From Sindora glabra (taxonomy: Eukaryota > Streptophyta > Magnoliopsida > Fabales > Fabaceae), in NCBI GenBank assembly GCA_020226215.1, contig CM035235.1, positions 55,519,511 to 55,583,510 of the forward strand: a DNA stretch of 64,000 nucleotides. Direction: 5' to 3'. The position numbers were made by a program, and so were the translations under genes. Below, piece after piece: positions 25,081-41,639 of the stretch. The notes below the pieces were generated by a model that did no database searches, had not been told where the DNA came from, and worked only from the letters and a program-made list of their open reading frames with translations. Numbering within the stretch: the first letter of the stretch is position 1; each line of letters begins with the position of its first letter.

Positions 25081-26796
25081 GATTAAATACTCACTTTGAT
25101 CCTTTAAAGATGAACCTAGTATATATCAATTTGGTCCTTATTTAATTTGCCACTTAATTTAGTTCCTCATAGATTTAATTTGATTTAATATCATCCTTTA
25201 TTGATTTAAAGTCATCCCTCCATAAAAGACTAAATACTTATTTTTGTCCTTCAAAGATGAACTTAGTATCAATTTGTACCTATTTAATTGTGCCACCTAA
25301 TTTAGTCTTTTATAAATTTAATTTGATCTAATGCTATCCCTTCACCAAATTCAAATTCAAATTTTATATATATCTCATTTTTCCTTTATCAAACCTAGTA
25401 GCATATTCCTCTTTTCTTGATGAAAAGTATACCAATGGAATGGTTATGACAAAGAAAATAATGCTCATTTTGCAACAATTTTTTGTCTTTGACATCCTTG
25501 TATGGTTACCTCATTCAAAAGGACTACATATTATATCTCATCAATGATGTTTCTTTTCTTTTATATACTCAAAATATAAACATAACTATTGTGACTATTT
25601 TAAAAGTTAAATTATCTTATTCCATGCTAAAGAGTGACTTTAATGAAGAAATTTTCCTCAATTAATAGAGGCTTCCAGTCTTACATAAGGTTAATGCATA
25701 GATAGCAACAAATAAGAGTTAAAACCTTAATTTTTGAAAATTTTACTATTTAATTAAGAAAAAATAAAAACAAGTTTTACAGTGGATTACATATTATCAT
25801 ATCAACAAAACAACTTAAAACATCATTAACAGAATTCATTAGAGGTGTTTCAAGGACTATACCTCAATTTTTTGAAAATTTCACTAAGTAATTAAAAAAA
25901 TAAAAACAAGTTTCATGGTGGATTATATACTATCACATCAATAGAACAACTTAACATCATTAATAGAATTTATTAAAGGTGTTTCATGTTCCATGATGGA
26001 TTGTATTATAACAAATGTTTTAACTCTGTTAATGGTATTTTAAGTTATTTTGTAAATGTGGCAGTATGTAATCCACCATAAAAAATTTTTTTAATTACAT
26101 AATGGAATTAAAAACACTGAAGTCCTAACTCTTATTTGTTGTTATTTGTGCATCAACCCTATGTTCAGTTAGCAGCCTCTATAACTTGAGGAAAATTTCT
26201 CGATTAAAGCCATCTTTTGGTATGGAATAAGATAAGCTAATTTTTAAAATAATTACAAAAATTACCTTTATACTTTAAGTATATAAAAAATATGTAATAT
26301 CACTAATTAACCATAATTTCTAGTCTCTCTAAGACTCTAACTGGACTAATCATATAAGGATGTTGAGGACTAAAAACCATCACAAAACTAGCACTGCATT
26401 CTTTGTTAAAGCCCATTCCATTAGCACACTTTTTATCAATAAAAAAGAAACATATTAATAGGTTTGATAGAGAAAAAAATGAAATAAATTTTGAATTTAA
26501 ATTTGATGGAAGGATGATATTAAATTAAAGGGGAATTCTAAGGTGCCCCAGGGGTTTCTAAACCCTGGGTGGTGTGGCACAATCTCATCCATTGGATGAG
26601 ATTACCTAAGTCTTTAGTAATCTCATCCAATGGATGAGATTGTGACACATACCCAGGGTTTAAAAATCCCCCAGGGCACTGTAGTCTTCCCCTAAATTAA
26701 ATTAAATTTATAAGGGACTAAATTAAGTGGCACAATTAAATAAGGATTAAATTGATATTAAGTTCATCTTTAAATGATCAAAATGAGTATTTAGTC
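25081..26796. mobile_element. Foldback MULE-type element with long inverted arms
   Basis: The left end gattaaatactcactttgat and the complement of the right end, gactaaatactcattttgat, match closely, followed on both sides by cctttaaagatgaac-like sequence. The flanks ttatttatt (25072-25080) and ttatttata (26797-26805) form a 9 bp near-perfect target duplication, typical of Mutator elements. The inverted arms are several hundred bp long: words such as aaaagta, accaatggaatgg, ttatcttattcca, gaaattttcctcaa, caacaaataagagtta and ggtggattacata occur in mirror order from about 25245-25830 and 26810-26040. The outermost 165 bp of the left arm is tandemly duplicated (25081 and 25245), and so is a 130 bp unit near the centre (25734 and 25868). 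No transposase. Confidence 0.8.
26529..26692. mobile_element. Hairpin MITE (~164 bp) nested in the foldback element
   Basis: Almost the whole element is one imperfect palindrome. Left aggggaattctaaggtgcccc pairs with right gggcactgtagtcttcccc(t), and aatctcatccattggatgag pairs with ctcatccaatggatgagatt around a loop near 26614. It is flanked by the perfect 8 bp repeat taaattaa (26521-26528 and 26693-26700). Only the right arm of the foldback element carries it, so it inserted later. Confidence 0.88.
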
Positions 26797-27800
26797 TTAT
26801 TTATAAGTTAGAAGATGCTTATATAATTTTTTAGTGTTATTAAGAAATGCAAGGAAAGTCTTTACAAATCTTAGTGTTTCTATGAAATTTGTTGAATACT
26901 CAAATGAATTATTATTATTATTATGATCATTATCATCATCATCATTTAAACTATTTCATTAATACTTTTAATGTCCATTAATAATACATTATTGACAATT
27001 TCATTGTAGTACCTTTTTAATAATCCTTTTATTTTAACTTTAAATCTTTTAAAATTAATATAATTACTATCTATATTTTCTTAATTTTAATCATTTTTAT
27101 TATTCAAAAGTCATAGTTACTTATTTCATAATGAATTGGGATGTCTTTACAACTTTTAATGTTATTATAAGATTTGATGAATGATTAAATGAAATTCAAA
27201 TATTATTATAATCATTATTATCATCAATTAAATTGATTAGTATTATTTGTAATGGTTGTCATCAACACATTAGTTTTGTAGATTTTACAAGTAGACACAA
27301 ACAATTTTAAGACATATTAATATGCCTTTACAATATGAAATGCTTAACTAGAATTTAATTATTATAATCAATTAAACTATTATAATATTATTCTTAATGC
27401 TTATTAATAATATATTGATTTTGATAACCTTACAAATAAATGCATACATTTTATATATCATTAAGATACATGTTGATGGTTTAACTTTGCATACTTCACT
27501 TTATACACACATACACAAATTTATACACTATTTAAACTATTTCATTATTATTTTTAATGCTAGTTAATAATATATTATTTGCAATTTCATTGTAATATCT
27601 TTACATGATCCCTTTATATTAACTTTAAGTCCTTTAAAACAAATATAATTAGTATACTTATTTTCTTAAATTTAATCATATTTATTATTTGAAAAGTCAT
27701 GTTTATTTATTTCATAATGAATTAAACTATTTTTACAAATTTTAATGTTATTATAAGATTTGATAAATAATTAAATGATATTTAATTATTATTAATTAAA

Positions 27801-29214
27801 CTATTTTATTATTATATTTTATACTTTGTTAATTTTTTTTCATTTGGTATTCTTTAATTTATCTATTTTTTGTGCAATTTAAGGTATCAAATTACATTAT
27901 TTAGATAGAAGAATGTTACTTTATTAACCAAAAAAGAAGAATGGCAAGTTCTTGATCAATACAACAAAGCCAATATAGGTGTTGCAATTACTTTATTTTA
28001 AAAGGAGGGGATCAAAAGTAATCATTTTGGCACTAACAATCATTCTTTGTTTAGTTATCTTATTACTAATGGATTTTTAAATAATTTAATTTTCTTAGAA
28101 AAATAAAATAATAGAATAGTTTGAAATTAATAAACTTTTTAATTAATTTAAATTAAAAGCAAAAGGTGTGGTAGAATTTGATGTGAAGGAAAAAATTGTT
28201 AAATTATATGAGTAACAAATTTTTGTTTCAAAGAATTCAAACAATAAGGTTTTGCAACCTGCATCTCTTCTACCATAATAGACTCAGATCTTGCAAAAGC
28301 ATATCAACAAAAGTTCACTTCAAAAAGTGATGACTCACTCAAAGAAAACATTCAACCATGATGTAAGTAATGTTCATACCTTTAAAGTACCAAAAACACT
28401 TTATAAGGTAAAGTGCTTGCATCTAACCCTTAAAATAATCCAAGGATTTAAATTTAATCTTATTAATTATGTTAAAAAATATTAATTTAGAATTCAGAGA
28501 AAAAGCTAACCCTTTAGTTTCTTCTCCATTCCCGCATTTAATTTTTTCTCCATTCTCACACATGTACAATACCTATATGTTCTTCAATCTTTTAAGTGCT
28601 ATTTAGAATTTTCTAAAAAAAATTATAACAAAATGTTTCAAAATTTTTACAAAGGCTAAACACTTTGAGAAAATATATAATTCAAGATACCTTAAAAAGT
28701 TTAAATCTTTTTCATTCTCAAGCACATCGTCGTTGTTTCTAAAAAATAATCTAGTTTTCTAAAGGCTTAGCTATTGCTTGGAAAGGTTTTATCTTTTTCA
28801 TTTGTGATGGATGAAAGCTCTTGCAAAAAGTCTATTCTAAGTGATTCATTAGTGAAAAGTTTAGTAACATTATCACTAAATTGTCCATGGCTTCAACAGC
28901 AAGTTAAGGAGTTTAATAATTCTAGTCAACAATTGAATTCAAGCATCAAGTATGAAATAAAATATAAGAATTTTATTTGTTATAGAAAATACAAAACAAA
29001 ATGAAAGATGATAATTTATTTTTAATGCACTACGATGCTTAAACTTTTATCTTTTTGAATACAAGATTTGATTTTCATTTGTGATAATAAACAAGATATC
29101 TAATTTCATTTTAAGCTTTTAATATTTTATAATGCTTAAACTTTTATCTTTTGTTGCTTTTTTAAATTATTCTTATATTATAATTTTTAATTTTAATTTC
29201 AATAAGTTAGTTAC
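27801..29214. other. Mostly AT-rich DNA upstream of the FRS relic
   Basis: No gene is recognised. A 76-codon open frame at 28774-29004 (contains MDESSCKKSILSD and NCPWLQQQVKEFN) has ordinary codon content and ends 210 bp before the FAR1 domain, so it could be an upstream exon of the FRS gene, but I cannot match it to a family. Confidence 0.35.
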
Positions 29215-30318
29215 AATAAAAAATACCTTAATTGGGTATGGTATTTGATATAGTAACTAAAGCTCAAGAATTTTGGATAAATTATGGTGGAATTTGTGGC
29301 TTTGATGTACTGCAATTATATGAAAATAAGAATAAAAAAGATAAATGTGTGACAACAGTTAGACTCATGTGTGCAAAGGAAAGATAAAGAAAACTTAACA
29401 AGTGAGATCATTTAACAAAAGTTCCTTAGGCAAAAACAAGAACATCTTATGAAATAAGAATAGGAATTAAGTTAGTTCGAGAAACCAACAAATATATGAT
29501 TTATGAGTTTAAAGCAAATCATAATCATGTTTTACAAACTTTTAAGACATGTCATATGATGCCTTCATAAAGAAAGATTTCAAAGGTACAAGCTTTACAA
29601 ATAGATTTGGCAGACGACTCTAGCATCACACAAAACACATGAATTGATTAGCGAGGAAGCAAAAGGAAAAGATGTCTTTGGATATATAAAATAAGATTAA
29701 AAGAACTATCTTCGAAGTAAAAAAAAAAGAGAGAGCTAGCATATGAGGAAGCTAGAAGCTTATTAGGGTATTTTCATCACCAATTATCTAATAATATGTC
29801 CTTTGAATATGCTTTACAATTATATAGTAATGAACAAATCACAAATGTTAAATGTTTTTTGGGATAATGTAAGAATGATTATTGATTAAGATATCTTTGG
29901 TGATGTAATTACATTTGATACCACATACTGCACAAATAAAGAATGTAAGCCACTTAATGTATCTGTAAGATTTAATCATCATCAAGGAATTATAATTTTT
30001 AGAGCAACTTTATTATATGATGAAACGGTTGAAACTTTTTCATGGTTATTTAAAACATTTTTATTACTCATAAATAAAAGAATCCTGGAACAATTTTTAC
30101 TGATTAAGATCTTGCTATGGCAAAAACTTTAACATAAGTGTTGATTGATACATATCATAGGTTATGCGTTTAGCACATTATGCAAAATGGTATAAGACAA
30201 TTGAGAAATATGATGAAGAATGGTTCTTGCTTTCTAAAAGAGTTTAAAGTTTGCTTGTTTGATTATGAAGATAAGTTAAAATTTCAAGAAGTTTAGGATT
30301 CTTTTCTTGAAAAATATA

Positions 30319-30731
30319 TAATAATAATAACAAAACCTTATTCCACTAAGTAAGATCAATTACATGGATCGTATGACACTATTAAACTCTATTTGAAATC
30401 AAATTTTAAAAAATATTATTTACTAAGAGATCCTTTTTTGTAATTTCTCCTAATATTCTTTTTTACCTCCCTCTACACCTTTTCATAGAATTAAAGACTA
30501 TGTAATTAACTCTTCTTATTAGTGCCTCCAATGGCCTTCTTTGTATATGTCAAAATCACTTTAATTAATTTTCTATCATCTTCTCTTCAATAGATGTCAC
30601 TCCAACATTTTCTCATATGCATTCATTTCATATCTTGTCCTTTCTTATGTGACCACACATCCATCTTAACATTTTCATTTCTATCAATCCTATTTTTTAC
30701 TCTTTTTATCCCTTCAAAGCCTTATTTTTTG
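30319..30731 (-). mobile_element. 5'-truncated RTE-type LINE with 13 bp TSD
   Basis: On the minus strand this insert encodes the C-terminal end of an RTE reverse transcriptase: MLRWMCGHIRKDKI, NECI, GVTSIEEKM, HIQRRPLEALIRRVN, with several stops. The sense strand ends in a (TTA)n tail, seen here as taataataataac at 30319. It is flanked by a perfect 13 bp duplication cttgaaaaatata (30306-30318 and 30732-30744). Removing the insert and one copy restores the FRS frame across LEKYNIENNPWL. The target duplication, 3' tail and 5' truncation together are standard marks of LINE retrotransposition. Confidence 0.9.
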
Positions 30732-31917
30732 CTTGAAAAATATAATATTGAAAATAACCCTTGGTTAACCAATATATATAAAGTAAAGGAAAAGTGGGCT
30801 TCTTGTTACATGAAACAAGTTTATAATATTGAAATGCAAAGTACACAACTTAGTGAAAGTTTCAATATTGACATAAAAGATTATGTGAAGTTTAGTTTAG
30901 ATATAGTGCAATTTTTCAAGCATTTTGAATGAGTAATAGATGCTATGTGATATAAAGAGTTAAAAGCTAAGTACAATTCTAGGAAAAAACTTCCTTGACT
31001 TAAGATGAAGCATTCACCATTATTAAAGCAAGTTAGGTATCTTTACACTCCTATGATATTTTCTTTCTTTCAAAATGAATATAACTGTAGCTCTACAACT
31101 TATATTATTTCTCATGTTAAGACTAATCAAATATTTTAGGATGTTATTGCCATTCATGACCTAGTTAGAGAGTACAAAATTATTGGCAATCCATAAGATC
31201 AAATAATCTCATCTAGTTTTAGGAAGTGAAACCATGGGATTATTATGTAGTCATGCTTTGGAATTTTTTAATTTATAGGATGTGAAGAAAATACCAAATC
31301 AATATATTATGAAAAGATAGACAACAGATTCAAGGAACTTTGTTGTGTAAGGCACTAATGGAAAGATTGTTGAAAAAGATGCTAGATTAAGTGTCATTGA
31401 ATGTTATAAAAATCTTTTTTTTCTAAATTGGTCAAATTGGTAAATCGAGCTATTGATTTTGAAAAAACTTACTAATTCATTGATCATATAGTAAAGAAGT
31501 TGTCTAAAAAGATAGATTCATTTTTCAAGCTTCACTTACCTGCAAAAGATTATAATGAACCCACCACTTTGAAGGAGAAACTTATTCAAAGCATTGATCA
31601 GCCATAAGTATTAGAAAACCTCATTGGAAATATAAAAGGCTTGCAAAATAAAAAAGGACAAAAAGGTGGGAGAAGATTTAAAAGCTGGATAAAAAATGAC
31701 ATGTAAAGAAGAAAAAATCTTCAAATATGTCAAATTAACCATCTCAACAATATCAAAATTAGGTTCATTGATTATATCAATTTTACAATTTTTAATATTT
31801 AAAAGTCACTCATATGTTTGTACACTTATTGATATTTTAGGATTTCAAAGTTCCAACTTTGTTACATATATGAATGATGGCCCATTTACCTACAAAGATA
31901 CATTTATATATCATATA

Positions 31918-32250
31918 AATGCTTCACTATCATTACCTCAAATACAAAATGATAATTATATGTAAAAGGTAAAAATAATAATAAGTTGATGATGTGAAAT
32001 CTTTAATTCAATTCTTTATTTTAATTATATTTATGTGATATCTATTTGAATATTTATAGGAATATGAAGTTAGTTCTATGCAATGCTTCGCTGTCATTAT
32101 CTCAAATACAAAATGATAATTATATGTAAAAGATAAAAAATAATAATTAATTGATAACTTGAAATCTTCAATTCAATTCTTTATTTTAATTTGATTTATT
32201 TGATATATATTTGAATATTTGTAGGAACATGAAGTCAGTTCTATGCAATC
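31918..32250 (+). repeat. 164 bp tandem duplication in the 3' part of the FRS relic
   Basis: Copy 1 (31918-32081) and copy 2 (32082-32250) share aatgcttc, tatcattacctcaaatacaaaa, tgataattatatgtaaaa, then intron-like DNA and aggaa(t/c)atgaagt(t/c)agttctatgcaa. The duplicated unit covers the end of one exon, an intron and the start of the next. Confidence 0.9.
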
Positions 32251-32333
32251 CTTTATGGTGAACAATGAAACTCACCAATCATCTTCCATTAGTAATGTAA
32301 GGTTATTTGGCATAAATTTTTCTTGCTAGATTG

Positions 32334-34482
32334 AAGGTCTAATGCTTCATGTTAAAAGGTATGAGTATTCTATCTAGTAAATTTTAAATTTTATTATACA
32401 TTATATGTTTGCATTAATAACCTTTAAAACTTAACTATCATCTTTCAATGAACACTATTTGTTAAAGTTTCCATTTTACTAGATATCATACTTATACTTA
32501 TATGCCCAAGGATGCACTTGTTTTATTGTAAGTAGTGTTTGTTGCTTTATTATTATCTTAGTACACCAATCCATGTATTAATGAAATTTCATTTATGTAA
32601 ATTTGCCTATCAAGAGATTTTTGCCAATTTTGGCATCTTCATTCATGTTATCTTAATATACCATGCCTAATTGCTAAAATAAAAGTTAAACAAAGCAATA
32701 AAGTCAACTTGGAATGATTGTTAACTACTACTAGTTGGGTGAAAAAAGCATCAAAACCCTTAGAAGAAGATTTATTATTAAAAGGGGACTTAGATGTTAT
32801 TATATTCATGTGAATATTTATCTTTAGGTGATTTAAATGTCTCATTGATTCTAAGTTTAAAAATATATTATCATTTCTTATTTTTCTATTAGTATTCAAG
32901 TTCCTATGTCAATACCTTTTTATTACAACCACCTCATGTTAATTTTTTACTATTATTTCATTATTATGTTTGTTCTTTATTATGCTTGGTTTTAATGCCT
33001 TTTTAGGTTAATCTTTTTAAAACACCCCTGCAATAATGATACCTTCTCTTTAATTCTAAATAGGAAAGGTTTTTATCCTTAAAGATTACAACATCAAATA
33101 CATATGAGAGGAAGAAAAATGATTCATCACATTTTGTTGAAATAAACTACTTTTTATATTATAAAAAAAAACTTGCATTTTATTAATCAAACAATTATCA
33201 TAGTAAATGGATATTCAATTTCCTATTTCTTCCATTGAAAATAAGAGGAGAAGAAAGAATATTCTATACATTAGTATCTCTCACAAACAATCTACAATTT
33301 GAAACAATATTGTTTTAAATACAAAAATTTAGCAATAATAAATTTAAGGGACTTTAAACTCTTGTATGGAGGAAAGACATATTGTAATGCCATATTGACT
33401 TTACAACCATATATTTATAACATAAACAGCTAAGGCCTCACTAAATCTAACAAAGTATAAGCCCATTACTAATTTTTTTAATATTATATAGAAGCTTATG
33501 AAGTTTAGCTTTATAATCACCAGCAAAACTATTGGACAAATGATACATGCCAAAAACATATGAGATAAGCCTTGATGCTAACTTTGGCTTCTAAATGGTA
33601 ACTAAATCAAGTAATTTTCCAAAACTTCTTTCATCAAATGCAAATAAGTTTCTAAGGAAAAACCAAGGCCTTTACCTAACTTTTTCTACTTGAAACAAGA
33701 CATTTAGTAAGATAGTCAAATACCATAGGTATTAGAATGATACTTCACATCAAGAGTTCTTCAATTTCATTACTAAACTTAAAGTTTCAATGTAATCAAT
33801 TGATACACTCATGTATATTAGTTTAAACAAGCAATTATTCCAAGTGATTAATAAAAATTTATACATGAAAACCCTTCTCTTTATACAGTAAGCCTAACCA
33901 CGAGCTATATCTAAAGCAATTGTTTAATATAATTAGATATGTAAGCAATGTATAGCACATTCTAAATACTAGGCCATGTTGGAAGTTTAGAAATCATTAT
34001 AGGAGACATAATTAGACATAAAGCCATAAAAAGTAAAAAAAATAAAGCAAATGATAAATATCCTTTAATACACTAACTTTACATCTTGTAAAAAATAAGC
34101 AAAATAAAATTATTTTTAATTAGTCATTATAGCAAACACCTTTTATGCATTAAAAATAATGTTCTCCAAAAAGCTTAAACTTTTGAAGATGGCTCCTAGA
34201 ATTATATGTAAACATAAGGGATTTTTAAAAGTTTTCAATATTAATGCATTCAAAGAAACAATATATATTTATATTTGTTTATATTACTAGTAGAAAGAAC
34301 CTTTTATCAATGGCTATCATCTGTAAAGTAAATTTCAAAAAATTTTGAATATCAATTCATACAAAAAAGTAATATATACCTTTTAAATCTAAACCAAGAT
34401 GAAAGCTTAATCCTTAAAGTAAATTAAATTTGAACTAATATTCAGATTAAAGAAGGAGAAGATAAATTGAAAAGAAGCTTAC
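32334..34482. other. AT-rich interval, no recognisable gene
   Basis: Short frames exist on both strands but none resembles a known family. Nothing I can support beyond low-complexity AT-rich DNA. Confidence 0.5.
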
Positions 34483-34638
34483 TTGCCCTACTTCCTTCTC
34501 TCAAGTAAGCAACAATTCTTCTCCCAAACTTGTTTCGAGGATAAGCCCAATTTAATATAAAGGCATCGAGACCAAGCAGCAAAGTAGCTAATTGAGAAGG
34601 TGAATCAAACCCAAAGAAACTCGAAACAAAGGACGTTG
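34483..34638 (-). pseudogene. Single open exon, unidentified protein
   Basis: A 156 bp stretch on the minus strand has no stop codon. It is bounded by a splice acceptor (tttcttcag just upstream) and a donor (gtaagc). It reads TSFVSSFFGFDSPSQLATLL, GLDAFILNWAYPRNKFGRRI, then VAYLREGSRA. The peptide has a hydrophobic segment and a basic tail, so it could belong to a membrane or organellar protein. I do not recognise the family. No convincing neighbouring exon was found within 1 kb on either side, so it may be a lone captured or surviving exon. Confidence 0.5.
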
Positions 34639-35334
34639 CTGAAGAAAGAACAAAGGCAGTGGAATTAACAATATTTCATAAAGATAAAACACTTATGATA
34701 TATAAATAGAAGATCAAAGGAAGGAGAAATTGAGGAATTAATAAAATCAAAGCTTGTTACAAAGACAAGGAAGGAAAGGGTGAGCTTTTGGCAAATATGG
34801 CTCTTGTAATGGTGAGTTCAATAGTAGGATTTTTTATTTTTAAAATCATCCATTGAATTATTTTAAAGGCTGAGATGCAAACACTTTATTTTTTAAAATG
34901 TTTTGAGCATTTTAGAGGAGCCTAGTCCATATATATATATGTACTTGGTTTGTTTATGCTTTGATAGATTAATGAGATATTATGACCAATGCTTTAAATT
35001 AAGTATTTTACAATACCCACACAAGATTTGTATAAAGCCTCATATAAATTATGCGTATTTTTTTATCTCATTTGCATTAGTTAACAAATGTAAAATAAAT
35101 GATACATTCTATTAAAAAAGTAGGAATATCCATGTCTACCAATGTTGATGCACATGTTTTTAATAGTATTTAACATAATGATAATTGTTTTATTTATATT
35201 GAATTACACATATCATATTATCATTTATCCGATTTGTTTTTTAGATGCAAGTGATAAATAAAACACACACTATAAAAAAAACTTTTCAAAAAGGAAAAAA
35301 TGGAAATAAATTAATTGGAAGGTCATAAAAGATT

Positions 35335-40270
<4,936 letters not shown>

Positions 40271-40332
40271 GTAATTAAAAAATGATATCACTTCATAATA
40301 ATTGTTGCATAATCAAAAATAAAATTAAAAAT

Positions 40333-40572
40333 CTATTTTAGTCCATGTAATATTGAATTTTTATCAATTTCATTTTTATCTAAAAGTTAGTATTTAGCCC
40401 TTATAAGATTAAAAACCTTCAAATTTTAGTCCTTTCATACAATAATTTAGTATTTCATCTCATATACAAAAGGACCAATTGAAGGTTTTTAATTTTATAT
40501 GAACCAAATTGATGTGAATTTTTAGTTGGGGATGAAATTGATAAAAATTCAATTTTACAAAAATTAAAATAG
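40333..40572. mobile_element. Foldback MITE, ~240 bp
   Basis: The left end ctattttagtccatgtaata, followed by ttgaatttttatcaatttcat, pairs with the right end, whose complement reads ctattttaatttttgtaaaa and then ttgaatttttatcaatttcat. Inner words (attttagtccttt / aaaggaccaatt and aaaaaccttcaa / ttgaaggttttt) extend the palindrome. It lies directly after the last visible DEMETER-like exon. Confidence 0.85.
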
Positions 40573-41639
40573 TTTTTGGTCAAAAAATAAATAAGTCATG
40601 AAATAAACTCTTTTTTTTTCTTATTTGGAATTTCATAGGTTTGCTCATCTACTTTTGGTAGTGTTTTTTCTGTTAGATGTTTTAGAAAATAATTAACTTA
40701 TTATTTTATATATGTCGTTTATAATTATAAAAGCAATGTTAGAATTTTTTAATATTGGCCTATATTTTTTAGTTGAAATAATATTATATGTACCTTACCT
40801 TATTTTAGAGTTCATTATTTGTTTAAAAAGAAATTGATCATATATTGTACTTTTTCATTATTTAATAATTTTTTTATTTACTAAAAAAATTCGTAACCAA
40901 GTTTCATGAATTATTTTTGAAGTTATTTTTTTTATTATTTGTTTTTGCATGATGTATTGTTTATCTCCTTTCTTTATTATATTCATGATTATTGAGGTAA
41001 TAGGCTTATAAGTGAAGTGAAGAAAACTTAATATTACTTTTAGAGAGGTATCAAAACTACATTTCTAACATAGTATATAATATTAGAACCCATTAAAGAA
41101 TTCTCTATTATATATATATCCTTTTAAATTAAGATTTTTAATTATAATAATGCACAAAATATATAATTACATTGTTTCGCATAATTGTTTTTTTTTTTTA
41201 CAGTTTTACTTTGTGACAATCATATTTATTCATTTTTTTATGATTTAATTTTTCATAATGTAATTGTGATTGCAACCATAATTTAGAATAATGATTGATA
41301 TATTATATTAATATTAATTAATGATGATAAATTTTTATAGATTTTATTTGTGTGAAAGCATTTGATTGGATAAGCAAGAATTCAAAGTGGTTACAACTCA
41401 AATTCCATCATAACATAAGTCAACAAGAAAAGAAGTAATGAGTAAAGCAAAAGAAAGAAATGAAAAGATAATATATTATCAAATTTTAGATGTATATACA
41501 TTCTTTTTTATTTTATATATTTATGAGTGAAATGGTCCATGTTTTCATAAACATATATAGGATTAGCATATTTTTTAATGATATTCTTCTGTTTTAACAA
41601 ATGTTGGGTCACATTTGCATATTTAAAATATGTCATGTC
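40573..41639. other. AT-rich DNA without recognisable content
   Basis: No gene or clear repeat boundary. The missing final exons of the DEMETER-like relic would be expected here, but none can be read. Confidence 0.45.

Larger units (their letters stand above)
24011..27800 (+). repeat. Unclassified dispersed repeat, copy 1 (interrupted)
   Basis: It aligns in the same orientation with copies at about 41640-45250 and 45251-48350. Shared landmarks in order are aagtaactcaaatttgtatttagg, a (t)ataaaa(c/t)ttagtcat segment, tgcaatgttt acatgaaat, ttgcat(c/t)a atatgattatt, aactaacattctcat, ggataaat, aagtt(a/g)gaagatgctt, then AT-rich monomers with ttattaataatatattatt and cttttcataatcctt. Two foreign elements interrupt this copy, at 24353-24705 and 25081-26796. 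The last part contains two monomer-like repeats (about 26899-27200 and 27510-27800). No protein-coding frame is recognisable. Confidence 0.7.
29215..32333 (+). pseudogene. FAR1-related sequence (FRS/FHY3-FAR1 family), decayed
   Basis: FRS proteins are MULE-derived plant transcription factors. In order I read the FAR1 DNA-binding domain (MVFDIVTKAQEFWINYGGIC, then VTTVRLMCAKE, RETNKYMIYEFKANHNHVL) and the transposase-like core (SNNMSFEYALQLYSNEQITN, DVITFDTTYCTNKE, NHHQGIIIF, LICILWQK-frame-shifted DQDLAMAKT, CVxHIMQNGIRQL). The rest follows after the inserted LINE: NPWLTNIYKVKEKWASCYMK and STQLSESFNIDIKDYVK. The SWIM part is degenerate. The C-terminal end includes KGQKGGRRFKSW and a short exon EHEVSSMQSFMVNNETHQSS (ends near 32333). 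Stops and frameshifts are spread throughout. An RTE LINE splits the gene at 30319-30731, and a 164 bp exon-intron segment near the 3' end is duplicated. Family-wide length is about 700-850 residues, so this is close to full length but non-functional. Confidence 0.92.
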
